A DNA stretch of 25,997 nt from the NCBI GenBank assembly GCA_023386495.1, contig JAEWJS010000148.1, forward strand, positions 1 to 25,997, read 5' to 3'. The position numbers and the translations under genes are program-made. Position 1 is the first letter of the stretch; the number at the start of each line of letters is the position of its first letter. Positions 1-7,515 of the stretch are shown piece by piece. Under the pieces are notes generated by a model. It was not told the DNA's origin and made no database searches. It worked only from the letters and a program-made list of their open reading frames with translations. Source of the DNA: Bacillota bacterium (GTDB lineage Bacteria; Bacillota; Bacilli; Paenibacillales; Paenibacillaceae).

Positions 1-124
1 TACTTTCGTCGATGCGCTTCTACGCACAGATTTCGCCGTACGCAGGCATCCCAGCTACGCGGGGGCTTGGCCCCTCCCGCGACCGGACTTTCACCGGCTA
101 GAAGATGCGCGCCTCGGGGCACGC
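1..124 (-). mobile_element. 5' end of a group II (class C-like) intron, partial
   Basis: Read on the minus strand, a 7-bp hairpin (107-124, CCGA loop) is followed by ATCTTCTAGCCGG, then GTGAAAGTCCGG and further on GGCGAAATCTG. The GTGAAAGTCC element shortly after a 5' hairpin resembles domain I of bacterial group II introns. A GTGCC at 122-118 is a possible, slightly off-consensus intron start (consensus GTGYG). The element begins 6-8 bases after the T-run of a rho-independent terminator, which is where class C introns usually insert. The rest of the intron, including any reverse transcriptase gene, would lie left of the window. The exact boundary is uncertain. Confidence 0.5.
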
Positions 125-129
125 AGCGC

Positions 130-169
130 AAAAAAAACGTCCAGCAGCGTGATGCCGAGCTGGACGTTT
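130..169 (-). terminator. Rho-independent terminator of the DUF3231 gene
   Basis: An 11-bp stem (AAACGTCCAGC pairing with GCTGGACGTTT, 13-base loop) is followed on the minus strand by a run of eight T. It lies just after the stop codon of the DUF3231 gene and directly before the putative group II intron. Confidence 0.9.
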
Positions 170-178
170 ACTGTTCCA

Positions 179-727
179 TTATTGAGGGCCTGGCACGGGT
201 GCGGAGTTGAACGTCGGCGGAACGATCAGCCAGCCCTTCTCGGCCATCATCTGCCTGAGCGGAATGGCGAATCCGGCTTTCTTCATGAAGAACTTGGCGA
301 ACATCATCCCCACGTCCGGCCGCACGGCCTCGGTCAATCCCCTGGTCGCGTAATTGATGCCCAGCACGATATTGAAGCTGAGCAGGCTCGCGACTTCTTC
401 ATCGGACAGCTTGGCGGGATCCGGCACGGTGCGGTAGTCCCCGATCGGCTTCTCCGGCGTCACCTGCGGCAGCGTCACGCCTTCCTTCTGCAAGAACTCT
501 CTCAGCTCTTCTCGGATCGGGAGATGCACATTGTGGATGACGTCATCCAGCTTCGCCCTCAGATCTTTGTCCTGTACCGTATTGTAAGCCACTTGCTCGC
601 CGCGCATCGTCTGCTCCGTTGCAGTGAGGTAGAACCATAGATTCATCGCTTCGCCGATATTGAGCGGTGGTTTCTTCCCATCGATAAAAGGCACGACCGA
701 GTCCTTCAGAATTTCTAACAAGTTCAT
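179..727 (-). CDS. DUF3231 family protein (single-domain form)
   Basis: This 182-residue protein is mostly helical. The segments ATEQTMRGEQVAYNTVQDKD and MMFAKFFMKKAGFAIPLRQM are typical of DUF3231 proteins, which are distantly related to spore coat protein F and the ferritin-like fold. Many relatives are about twice as long with two copies of the domain; this one has a single copy. It has no signal peptide or membrane segment. A GGAG sequence lies about ten bases before the ATG. A strong terminator follows immediately, so it looks like the last gene of its transcript. The molecular function of the family is not established; a sporulation or stress role is only a guess from family relationships. 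Confidence 0.75.
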   Translation of the reverse strand: MNLLEILKDSVVPFIDGKKPPLNIGEAMNLWFYLTATEQTMRGEQVAYNTVQDKDLRAKLDDVIHNVHLPIREELREFLQKEGVTLPQVTPEKPIGDYRTVPDPAKLSDEEVASLLSFNIVLGINYATRGLTEAVRPDVGMMFAKFFMKKAGFAIPLRQMMAEKGWLIVPPTFNSAPVPGPQ

Positions 728-795
728 GGCAGCAGCTCCACTTTTTTACGCTTATGTTCTCCTCCTCTGACTCCGTTATGCATCCACCCCAAAAA

Positions 796-1539
796 TCATA
801 ATACCCGGCGTGCCGTGACGTAGTGTCCCTTCCACCAGCCGCTGTTCAAGCTGTCGATCGCAACGCCGTCCGCCGACGGCTTGTTGTGAATGAACTTGCC
901 ATTGCCCATATAGATGCCGACATGGTTAATGACGCCGTTGTTCTTGCCTACCGTGTCGAAGAAGATCAGATCGCCCTTCTTGATGCTGCTCTTGCTGACA
1001 TATTTCCCTTGCTTCTTCTGATCCTTTGTCCCCCACTTGAGATCGATGCCGACCTTCGCGAAAATAAATTCCGTGAACGAGGAGCAGTCGAAGATCAACT
1101 TGCTTATGTTACGTGTTCCATAGTCATAGCTGACACGGCCTTTGTAGCTCTCCGCCAGTTCGATGACTCTGTTCGCCTTCGCGGAAGCGCTCAAGCTGGA
1201 CGATCCGTTATCGTTATTCGAGCTGGAGCTGCCTTTATAATCGGTATATTTGGCATTCGCGGATATGTAGCCCGTCTTACCGTCCTTGGTCGTAACCTTC
1301 AGCCAATAAGCATTGACCTTCGAGATGACATGAATGTTCTCGCCGCGCTTGAGATAATCGATGACGCGCCCGCTCGTGCTGGCGGACGATCGCATATTCA
1401 CGCCCCATTCTACTTCCGTCTCATAGACGGTTGCTGCCGAAGCGGTACGAAGACCCGGAGCTTGTCCGCTTGCGAGTGCCGAATACCCGATTACGGTGCA
1501 GAGGCCGACGACTGCCAATTTGCGTGTAAGATTGTTCAT
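796..1539 (-). CDS. Secreted SH3b-NlpC/P60 peptidoglycan endopeptidase
   Basis: This 247-residue protein has a signal peptide (about residues 1-36, likely cut after TASAA). A bacterial SH3 domain follows at about 41-100 (VNMRSSASTSGRVIDYLKRG), then a serine/asparagine-rich linker (103-120) and an NlpC/P60 cysteine peptidase domain (121-247). Catalytic Cys152 sits in FDCSSF, His206 in NHVGIY and the third polar residue is probably His218. Family members cut peptide cross-links in peptidoglycan, usually between D-glutamate and the third residue, outside the membrane. The SH3 domain would bind the wall. The start is supported by AGGAGGG about eight bases upstream. It diverges from the nag operon and seems to be transcribed alone. 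Confidence 0.9.
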   Translation of the reverse strand: MNNLTRKLAVVGLCTVIGYSALASGQAPGLRTASAATVYETEVEWGVNMRSSASTSGRVIDYLKRGENIHVISKVNAYWLKVTTKDGKTGYISANAKYTDYKGSSSSNNDNGSSSLSASAKANRVIELAESYKGRVSYDYGTRNISKLIFDCSSFTEFIFAKVGIDLKWGTKDQKKQGKYVSKSSIKKGDLIFFDTVGKNNGVINHVGIYMGNGKFIHNKPSADGVAIDSLNSGWWKGHYVTARRVL

Positions 1540-1752
1540 GTTGTTCCCTCCTAGTCATGTGGTCAAGATTAACCATAGCAAATCAGCCATTCCCTAGAAT
1601 GTTCCATAGAGAGCGGAAAGTACTGGCACGACAGGCTTTGACCCTCTCTATTAGAATTTCATGAGAATCTACTAATTTACGACATGAACATGGAATGCGA
1701 CAGCGCGTTCAACAGTTGTCGCCATTTCCCGGGCAATAACGCCAAGCGTGTA

Positions 1753-1800
1753 TTGAAAATTATTATCTAAATTGATATGATAAATTCGAAAATAATTTTC
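1753..1800 (+). promoter_or_regulatory. nag operon promoter with paired operators
   Basis: TTGAAA (1753-1758) and TATGAT (1776-1781) with a 17-base spacer form a good sigma-A promoter. Two 13-bp near-palindromes overlap it: GAAAATTATTATC (1755-1767), covering the -35 region, and GAAAATAATTTTC (1788-1800, perfectly symmetric), covering the likely transcription start. They are 33 bp apart, about three helical turns. The placement fits repression by the RpiR-family regulator encoded directly downstream. Confidence 0.75.
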
Positions 1801-1826
1801 ACATTTCTGCAACGGGGGACGATGCG

Positions 1827-2702
1827 ATGATAGCGTTGCTGCAAGCCATACGGGAGAGACAGGGGCAGCTTCCGCCGCAGGAAGCCAAGCTCGCGGCCTT
1901 CCTGCTCGAGCATGCGCGCGATGCGGTACAGATGACCATTACCGAGCTCGCTCGACAGTCCGGCAGCAGCACGGCGACGATCTCGAGGTTCTGCCGGTCG
2001 CTTGCGGCGGACAATTTTGCGGAGTTCAAGTTGAAGCTGGCGATGGAGTTGGCCGAACATGCGGAACGGCCGGCTCAGGAGCACTATCAAGACATCGTCG
2101 CCGGACAGCCGCTCGACCAGATGGTCGAAGCGCTCACGGCTAACCACATGCGGTCCGTATCGGACACGGCACGGCTGGTCGATGTCAGCATCCTGAAGGC
2201 AGCGATCGATGCGCTCCACGAGGCGCGGCGGATCGATCTGTATGGTTCTGCCACATCGGGCATCGTGGCGCAGGATTGCCAGCAGAAGCTGGTTCGGATC
2301 GGCAAGGCCGCGATCGCCTTCTCGGATCCGCATATGCAGCAGACGTCAGCCGCTTCGCTGACGCCGCGCGACGTGGCGATCGGCTTCTCCTACTCAGGCG
2401 AGACGCCAGAGACGATCGAAGCGCTGCGCTGCGCGGCCGAGCAAGGGGCGCTCACGATTTCGGTGACGCGCTACGGCTCATGCACGCTCGCGGATACCGC
2501 TTCGATCCGCTTGTTCACCTCGTCATCCGAGGCCGGCATGCGACGCGGCGACATGGCTTCGCGGATGGCACAGCTGCACCTCGTCGACATGCTGTTCGTC
2601 GGGCTGGTCAGCGAATATTTTCATGATTATGTACCGAGTCTGGAGCAATCTTACCAATCCGTTCGCCGATATACAGGCAAGAAAGAGAGGCGTGAATCAT
2701 GA
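1827..2702 (+). CDS. RpiR/MurR-family transcriptional regulator of amino-sugar use
   Basis: This 291-residue protein has an N-terminal RpiR-type helix-turn-helix domain (about 1-77; the recognition region contains ELARQSGSSTATISRFCRSL). A C-terminal SIS sugar-phosphate-binding domain follows (about 110-260; IDLYGSATSG and AIGFSYSGETPETI). Regulators of this family sense phosphosugars. Its position as first gene of the nagBA operon suggests GlcNAc-6-phosphate or glucosamine-6-phosphate as the ligand, by inference. GGGGGA lies about seven bases before the ATG. The stop codon overlaps the nagB start (ATGA), so the genes are translationally coupled. The two palindromes upstream make autoregulation likely. 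Bacillus nag operons more often use a GntR-type NagR, so RpiR here is an alternative solution. Confidence 0.88.
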   Translation: MIALLQAIRERQGQLPPQEAKLAAFLLEHARDAVQMTITELARQSGSSTATISRFCRSLAADNFAEFKLKLAMELAEHAERPAQEHYQDIVAGQPLDQMVEALTANHMRSVSDTARLVDVSILKAAIDALHEARRIDLYGSATSGIVAQDCQQKLVRIGKAAIAFSDPHMQQTSAASLTPRDVAIGFSYSGETPETIEALRCAAEQGALTISVTRYGSCTLADTASIRLFTSSSEAGMRRGDMASRMAQLHLVDMLFVGLVSEYFHDYVPSLEQSYQSVRRYTGKKERRES

Positions 2703-3430
2703 ATATCCTAACATTCGATTCGGAAGACAAGCTGAATGAGGCCGGCGCTGGCATTCTCGCCTCAGTCGTGCAGACGAATCCGTCGGCCGTACTGGGGCTG
2801 GCAACGGGCGGCACGCCGATCGGCATCTACGAGCAGCTCGTCGAGACGCATCAGCGCGGGCTCGTCAGCTTCTCGCAGGTGAGCACGTTCAACCTCGACG
2901 AATATGTCGGTCTGCCGCCCGAACATCCGCAGAGCTACCATTCCTACATGAATAAGCATCTGTTCCGCCGTATGAACCTGTCGCCGGAGCGGACGCACAT
3001 CCCGAACGGCAATGCAGCCGATCTCGCAGCGGAGTGCAGCCGGTATGACGAGCTGATCCAGCAAGCGGGATATCCGGACCTGCAGCTGCTCGGTTTGGGC
3101 CATAACGGCCATATCGGCTTCAACGAGCCTTCGCATGCCTTGCTCGGCGGCACGCATGTCGTCGAGCTCGCGGCAGAGACGCGGGAAGCGAACGCACGGT
3201 ATTTCACCTCATTAGAAGAAGTGCCGAAGCTCGCGATTACGATGGGGGTGGGGACGATTCTGAAGGCGCGCATGATCCTGCTCGTCGTGAAGGGCGCGGA
3301 CAAGGCAGAGATCGTGCATCGCGCGCTGACGGGACCGATCGCCACCGATTGTCCTGCATCGCTCTTGCAGACGCATCCGAATCTGGTCGTACTAATCGAC
3401 CGTGAAGCAGGGAGGCTGTTAGGCGCATGA
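2699..3430 (+). CDS. nagB: Glucosamine-6-phosphate deaminase
   Basis: This 243-residue protein matches NagB in full length. It converts glucosamine-6-phosphate to fructose-6-phosphate and ammonia, the last step of GlcNAc catabolism in the cytoplasm. Diagnostic segments are the phosphate-binding GLATGGTPIGIY, the catalytic-aspartate segment STFNLDEYVGL, and GLGHNGHIGFNEP, which contains the active-site histidine and glutamate. It ends close to the catalytic core, like the short Bacillus type rather than the longer allosteric enterobacterial enzyme. It is coupled by ATGA overlaps to the regulator upstream and to nagA downstream. Confidence 0.97.
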   Translation: MNILTFDSEDKLNEAGAGILASVVQTNPSAVLGLATGGTPIGIYEQLVETHQRGLVSFSQVSTFNLDEYVGLPPEHPQSYHSYMNKHLFRRMNLSPERTHIPNGNAADLAAECSRYDELIQQAGYPDLQLLGLGHNGHIGFNEPSHALLGGTHVVELAAETREANARYFTSLEEVPKLAITMGVGTILKARMILLVVKGADKAEIVHRALTGPIATDCPASLLQTHPNLVVLIDREAGRLLGA

Positions 3431-4689
3431 ATAAGAATCCTGCCGGAGGAATGGATGCACCTGAGGTGCTTGTGGAGAATGCTCGGATTGTGACGCCTTT
3501 ATTGGCGGGGCATGGGCAATCGGCTGGCGCGTCGGGAACTGACCAGACGGCCGGCGTGCTCGACGGCTGGATGCTGCTTCGAGAGGGGCGGATTGCGGCG
3601 ATCGGCACAGCGGGCGAGCCGCCGCCGGTGCTGGCGGAGCTGCCTGCGGACATGGTACGTCTCGATGCGCAAGGCGGTTACGCGCTCGCCGGCTTCATCG
3701 ATGTTCATGTGCACGGCGGCGCGGGCCATGACTTCATGACTGCCGATCACGCGGGGCTGGACGCGATTACGCGGTTTCACGCCGAGCATGGCACGACCGC
3801 CATGCTCGCCACGACGGTCACCGCCTCGCGGGAATCGTTGACCGGCGTGCTGGAGCGTGTTCGCGATTACCGGTCCGCGGCAGACGGGCACATGCCCTAT
3901 GCGCAGCTGCTAGGCGTTCATCTCGAGGGGCCGTTCATGAACCCGCGCTATAAGGGCGCGCAAAATGCCTCCTACATGGTACAGCCGCAGACGGAATGGC
4001 TGGACGAATGGGTCCGCGACTATCCCGGTATCATCAAGCTGCAGACGCTCGCGCCCGAGACGGCAGGCGCGAATGCCTATATCGAGCAGCTCGTCCGGCA
4101 CGGGATCATCGCGGCCTGCGGCCATACGGACGCCTCGTACGAACAGCTCCGCGATGCGGCAGATCACGGACTGACGCATGCCGTCCATACGTTCAACGCA
4201 ATGCGGCCGCTCCACCACCGGGAGCCCGGAACGGTCGGCGCCGTACTGACCGACAGCCGCATCATGGCGGAAGTCATCGCCGACGGCGAGCATGTCCACC
4301 CGGCCGCCATCCGCCTGCTGATCCAGTCGAAGGGCATCGACCGCGTCATGCTCGTCACGGACGCCGTGGCGGCAGCCGGCATGCCGGATGGCCCGTACGA
4401 ACTGGGCGAGCTGCCCGTCGTCGTCGAAAGCGGCGTCGCGCGGCTCGCGGACGGCAGTTCGCTGGCCGGCAGCACGCTCACGACCGTGCAAGGCTTCCGC
4501 TATCTCGTGGAGAAGGTCGGCGTCACGATCGCGGAAGCGAGCCGAATGGCCAGCTTGAACCCGGCTCTGCAGCTCGGCATCGCGCGCGACTACGGCAGCC
4601 TCGAACCAGGCAAACGCGCCGACGTACTGCTGCTCGACTCGCGTCTGCACCTGCAGCATGTGTTGATCGGCGGCCGGATGGTGCAATAG
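3427..4689 (+). CDS. nagA: N-acetylglucosamine-6-phosphate deacetylase
   Basis: This 420-residue amidohydrolase removes acetate from GlcNAc-6-phosphate to give the NagB substrate. Visible motifs are DVHVHGGAGHDFM (the HxH metal site), HLEGPFMNPRYKGA (metal-binding glutamate), CGHTDASYEQ and HTFNAMRPLHHREPG (metal and substrate histidines), VTDAVAAAGMPDG (catalytic aspartate), AGSTLT, and the C-terminal EPGKRADVLLLD. The N-terminal beta-sandwich region carries an extra Gly/Ala-rich stretch around residues 20-40 compared with compact NagA proteins. Order regulator-nagB-nagA differs from the more usual nagA-nagB-nagR. No strong terminator is visible behind it. Confidence 0.96.
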   Translation: MNKNPAGGMDAPEVLVENARIVTPLLAGHGQSAGASGTDQTAGVLDGWMLLREGRIAAIGTAGEPPPVLAELPADMVRLDAQGGYALAGFIDVHVHGGAGHDFMTADHAGLDAITRFHAEHGTTAMLATTVTASRESLTGVLERVRDYRSAADGHMPYAQLLGVHLEGPFMNPRYKGAQNASYMVQPQTEWLDEWVRDYPGIIKLQTLAPETAGANAYIEQLVRHGIIAACGHTDASYEQLRDAADHGLTHAVHTFNAMRPLHHREPGTVGAVLTDSRIMAEVIADGEHVHPAAIRLLIQSKGIDRVMLVTDAVAAAGMPDGPYELGELPVVVESGVARLADGSSLAGSTLTTVQGFRYLVEKVGVTIAEASRMASLNPALQLGIARDYGSLEPGKRADVLLLDSRLHLQHVLIGGRMVQ

Positions 4690-4813
4690 CGCGCATGCTT
4701 GATTTTGTCGGTAAATATGCAGCTCCAGCCGTTGTATTCCGACATACATCTCGCTTAGCCCATGCTATTATCAGACTTCAACTACATTATCTCATGAGTA
4801 GGAGCGATAATAG

Positions 4814-5113
4814 ATGGAGCTAATTATGAACCAGGCATTCGAGAATGAGACGATCGGATTTGACGGATTCACGTTCGCGGGCTGCGTCTTCCGCGACTGC
4901 GTCATCGTCGTGGCGACGGAACAATTCAACTTCGAGCGGTGTGCCTTCTACCGCGTGAAATTCCTTGTACATCCAACCGTACCGATCCAGCAATTCTCCC
5001 ATATGCTCTCGCAATGCGTCCAAGAAGATGTCGTGTGTCTCTGGAATGACGTCTACCTCGACTATGAATCGCTAGGCAACATTCGAGCGAACACGATGCG
5101 AATTCTGGCTTGA
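4814..5113 (+). CDS. Small pentapeptide-like protein of unknown function
   Basis: This 99-residue protein is not one I recognise. Residues about 14-50 show spaced phenylalanine and cysteine residues (FDGFTFAGCVFRDC and FNFERCAFYRVKF) resembling one or two coils of a pentapeptide-repeat helix. The C-terminal half has no such pattern. TAGGAG lies nine bases before the chosen ATG; a second ATG four codons on (4826) is also possible, with its own GGAGC. No signal peptide or membrane segment is seen. It lies 124 bases after nagA and is followed by a strong hairpin, so it could be the end of the nag transcript or an independent gene. Confidence 0.6.
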   Translation: MELIMNQAFENETIGFDGFTFAGCVFRDCVIVVATEQFNFERCAFYRVKFLVHPTVPIQQFSHMLSQCVQEDVVCLWNDVYLDYESLGNIRANTMRILA

Positions 5114-5154
5114 GCGCAGCGGGAAGTCCCGATAGGAACCGAAACGGCAACATA

Positions 5155-5191
5155 GAAGAGAGCATCCTCGACATTCGAGGATGCTCTCTTC
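5155..5191. terminator. Bidirectional terminator-like hairpin between convergent genes
   Basis: A perfect 16-bp stem (GAAGAGAGCATCCTCG and its complement) encloses a five-base loop. The genes on either side point towards it (4814-5113 plus, 5226-6107 minus), as expected for a shared terminator. T-runs are short on both sides. Confidence 0.75.
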
Positions 5192-5225
5192 AGTTCTTGC
5201 GCGCCTGCTTATTCACACTGCCGCG

Positions 5226-6107
5226 TTACTCTTTCAACCGATAGCTCACGAATGCAAGGTGACGGCTGTCCGGCGACCACGAGTTCACGTTGATCGTCCC
5301 CTGTCCGCCGAACAGTGCGGCAAGCGTGCGAATGTCCCCGCCGCGGCTCGACATCAATCGCACCTCGACGTGCTTGTTCGGGGGATGATCCCCAGGGGCG
5401 ACATCGCCTTTCCGATAGGTGATGAAGGCGACGGATTCCCCGTCCGGCGACACATGCGGGAACCAATTGTTCGCTTCATCGAACGTCATCTGGGTCTGCT
5501 CGCTGCCGTCTGCGTTCATGCGCCACACCTGCATCAGCCCCGAACGCGTCGAATTGAACCAAATCTGCCGGCCGTCCGGCGAATACTCCGGACCGTCGTC
5601 GAGTCCGGGCGTGTCCGTCAGCTGCGTCTCGACGCCCCCGGCTGCCGGGATCGTATAGATGTCGTATTGCCCGTTGCGTTCGGCGCAATACGCCAGCGTC
5701 TGGCCGTCCGGCGACCAGCCGTGCAGGTAGCTCGGCGCCATCGCCGTCACGAGGACAGGCTGTCCCCCCGCAAGCGGGAAAATGTAAATCCGCGACTGTC
5801 CGTCCTCCGCCGTATGGTGGCTGACCGCTACCTGCGTATTGTCAGCGGACAGCACATGGTCGTTGTTGCATTGGTTCGCGTAGCCGGAGTCGATGACTAC
5901 ACTCGACCGTGAAGCCAGATCGAACGAATGGAGCAGGCCTCGGCTGTTGTAGATCAGACGCTTGCCGTCTGCCGTCCAGTTCGGCGCTTCGATCAAGTAG
6001 TCGAACTCCGCCAGCACCTGCCGTTCGCCGCTTGCAACATCCACGGTCTCCAGTACGCTAATCACGTTCCGCTCTTCCACTTGGCGAGGCTGCTTCAATG
6101 TATTCAT
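5226..6107 (-). CDS. TolB/PD40-type beta-propeller protein
   Basis: This 293-residue protein is built from TolB-like propeller blades. WSPDGQTLAY, YSPDGRQIWFNS, VSPDGESVAF and WSPDSRHLAF are the recurrent PD40 signature, spaced about 40-50 residues apart. No signal peptide is seen, so it is probably cytoplasmic, unlike TolB of Gram-negative bacteria. Proteins of this kind in Bacillota are often annotated as oligogalacturonide lyase-like or TolB-related; substrate and partner are unknown. The start at 6107 is chosen because AGGAAGGAG lies ten bases upstream. An in-frame ATG at 6152 has no such site. A good promoter lies 270 bases upstream, beyond a repeat-rich leader. Confidence 0.8.
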   Translation of the reverse strand: MNTLKQPRQVEERNVISVLETVDVASGERQVLAEFDYLIEAPNWTADGKRLIYNSRGLLHSFDLASRSSVVIDSGYANQCNNDHVLSADNTQVAVSHHTAEDGQSRIYIFPLAGGQPVLVTAMAPSYLHGWSPDGQTLAYCAERNGQYDIYTIPAAGGVETQLTDTPGLDDGPEYSPDGRQIWFNSTRSGLMQVWRMNADGSEQTQMTFDEANNWFPHVSPDGESVAFITYRKGDVAPGDHPPNKHVEVRLMSSRGGDIRTLAALFGGQGTINVNSWSPDSRHLAFVSYRLKE

Positions 6108-6184
6108 GTGGGTTGGGCTCCTTCCTAGGATGAACTTCAACATAACCGTCACGCGCCGTCGCGTCTCGTGCAGCGAGGTGTATA

Positions 6185-6350
6185 TGGTGCTTGATGGGCT
6201 TGATGGGCGTGAGGTGCTTGAGGTGACTTGTGGTGCTTGATGGGCTTGGTGTGCATGTGGTGCTTGTGGTGCTTGTGGTGCTTGTGGTGCTTGTGGGCAT
6301 GTAGTGCTTGATGGGCATGTAGTGCTTGATGGGCATGTAGTGCAATTGAG
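6185..6350. repeat. Short tandem repeats of period 9 and 18
   Basis: Four perfect copies of TGGTGCTTG occupy 6258-6293. They are followed by 18-base units beginning TGGGCATGTAGTGCTT at 6294, 6312 and 6330 (the last diverging at its end). Imperfect copies extend left to about 6185. The block lies inside the likely 5' leader of the propeller gene on the minus strand. Confidence 0.9.
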
Positions 6351-6384
6351 CCAGGTGTAAACACGTGTTCATTTGTTTGATACT

Positions 6385-6413
6385 AATATAGGCCATGCCA
6401 CTATCGCTGTCAA
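6385..6413 (-). promoter_or_regulatory. Sigma-A promoter upstream of the propeller gene
   Basis: On the minus strand a consensus TTGACA (6413-6408) is followed after exactly 17 bases by TATATT (6390-6385). Transcription would start near 6378 and run through the repeat block to the gene starting at 6107, giving a leader of about 270 bases. Confidence 0.75.
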
Positions 6414-6665
6414 TTATCATTTTCGGGTCACGTTCGCCTTTGCCGCGCGACGAAACCTGCCAATAACGAAGGAACTGCGCTAATAGCGCACCCTTATTCT
6501 TTAAATTTCGACGGTTATTGGTATCCCGATGGTAAAATGGGGGCTATTCGCTAATTAAGGAACGCTCGTTCTCTATTTAGAGAATCCGATACACTAATCG
6601 GTCCAAACACGAAAAAAACGCCAGATTAGCGCATCAGGTATCCTTATTAGAGAAATTGCTTCGCT

Positions 6666-6774
6666 AAGGCTGAGCGCGTGCCAGCTACGATGGTGCATAG
6701 CTGTTACGGTGGGGAATGAAGTCACTGCGTGGCTCATGATAGCTAGCTCTGCGCGGCGGGACAACTAGCGCGGC
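6666..6774. repeat. Imperfect direct repeat, copy 1
   Basis: This 109-base unit starts AAGGCTGAGCGCGTG and ends near GCGCGGC. It recurs 143 bases downstream with about 15 differences, including a completely conserved core TTACGGTGGGGAATGAAGTC. Confidence 0.9.
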
Positions 6775-6808
6775 CCATGGTAGTTACTGCTACAGCTGTA
6801 TGGCCGTT

Positions 6809-6919
6809 AAGGCTGAGCGCGTGGCAGATACGGCGGTGCTTGGCCGTTACGGTGGGGAATGAAGTCACTGCGTGGCACATGATAGCTAACTCTGCGTGGC
6901 GGGACAGTTACAGCGCGGC
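6809..6919. repeat. Imperfect direct repeat, copy 2
   Basis: This is the second copy of the unit at 6666-6774, two bases longer because of a small insertion near its end. No coding potential is conserved between the copies. Confidence 0.9.
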
Positions 6920-7036
6920 ACGACAGCTACGGTGGTCCTCGTACTGTGGCACATGGCGCGGCAGCATTCACCTGCGGCCATCTCTTCCCCGCGCCACGAC
7001 AGCATTCCCCGTAACATCGCCCCACGCCAACGCACA

Positions 7037-7091
7037 GAAGGAGCTGCCCGGCCCCATCGACTAGTGGATGGTGAACCGGAACAGCTCCTTC
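7037..7091 (-). terminator. Long hairpin downstream of the 94-residue protein gene
   Basis: GAAGGAGCTG (7037-7046) pairs with CAGCTCCTTC (7082-7091). An inner CCATC/GATGG pair extends the structure. No long T-run follows on the minus strand, so termination is plausible but not certain. Confidence 0.55.
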
Positions 7092-7114
7092 GTACATGCC
7101 GACTGCTGCGCGAC

Positions 7115-7399
7115 TTAAGCGTTGCTCTCCGTCGTCGCGGCGTCGAGCATCGTCTGCCAGTCGGCAAAATCCGTCTCGCGCGCTACGTGCCGATCGAACA
7201 ACTCGCCCTCAAGCGCGCTTAATTGCTCGCGCGTCTCGGCTTGGAAGTTGCCCTTCTCGAGGAATTCGGCGAAGCTCTTGAACTCGGAATGCTTGCTCAT
7301 GAAGCGCTCGTTAAACAAGTGGCTAAGCGACTGCTGGTCTTGCATCGCTTGACTCGACTTCTGCCCTTGAAGCTCGAGCAGCAAGTCGTCGAACGACAT
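7115..7399 (-). CDS. Conserved-looking small acidic protein of unknown function
   Basis: This 94-residue protein starts MSFDDLLLELQGQ and is predicted to be almost entirely helical and charged, with no membrane segment or cysteine. I do not recognise the family. The start at 7399 is preferred because the protein reads naturally from there and GAGAAAG lies about ten bases upstream. An in-frame ATG at 7435 would add 12 residues but lacks a ribosome binding site. It stands alone between a hairpin and the downstream end of the lyase gene. It reads as a cytoplasmic protein, but no role can be assigned. Confidence 0.6.
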   Translation of the reverse strand: MSFDDLLLELQGQKSSQAMQDQQSLSHLFNERFMSKHSEFKSFAEFLEKGNFQAETREQLSALEGELFDRHVARETDFADWQTMLDAATTESNA

Positions 7400-7515
7400 T
7401 GGCTTATGCTTTCTCAGAAAACCACACCCCTGCATCTGGATCGAATTTCATTCATGCTTCTCTCTATTGTACCATAGTGTAGGGCAAGGGGTGTTAATCT
7501 ATTCCTTAATTCTTG

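Larger units (their letters stand above)
6421..7036. other. Gene-free region with repeats
   Basis: No convincing coding frame is present on either strand. The left part (6470-6665) is relatively AT-rich and holds short related segments such as GCTAATAGCGCA and ATTAGCGCATC. The right part contains two long imperfect direct copies, listed separately. The region resembles decaying repeat DNA. Confidence 0.6.

Noticed and set aside
1..124. A cobalamin riboswitch, suggested by CCGGTGAAAGTCCGG
   Set aside because: The B12-box and the AAxxGGGAA element are missing, and the position behind a terminator, reading away from any gene in the window, does not fit a riboswitch.
6258..6347. A CRISPR array
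   Set aside because: The units are 9 and 18 bases in direct tandem with no spacers and no cas genes nearby.
6149..6364. A His-rich 71-residue protein
   Set aside because: It starts with GTG without a ribosome binding site and its composition is a direct consequence of the tandem repeats; kept only as a finding about the leader.
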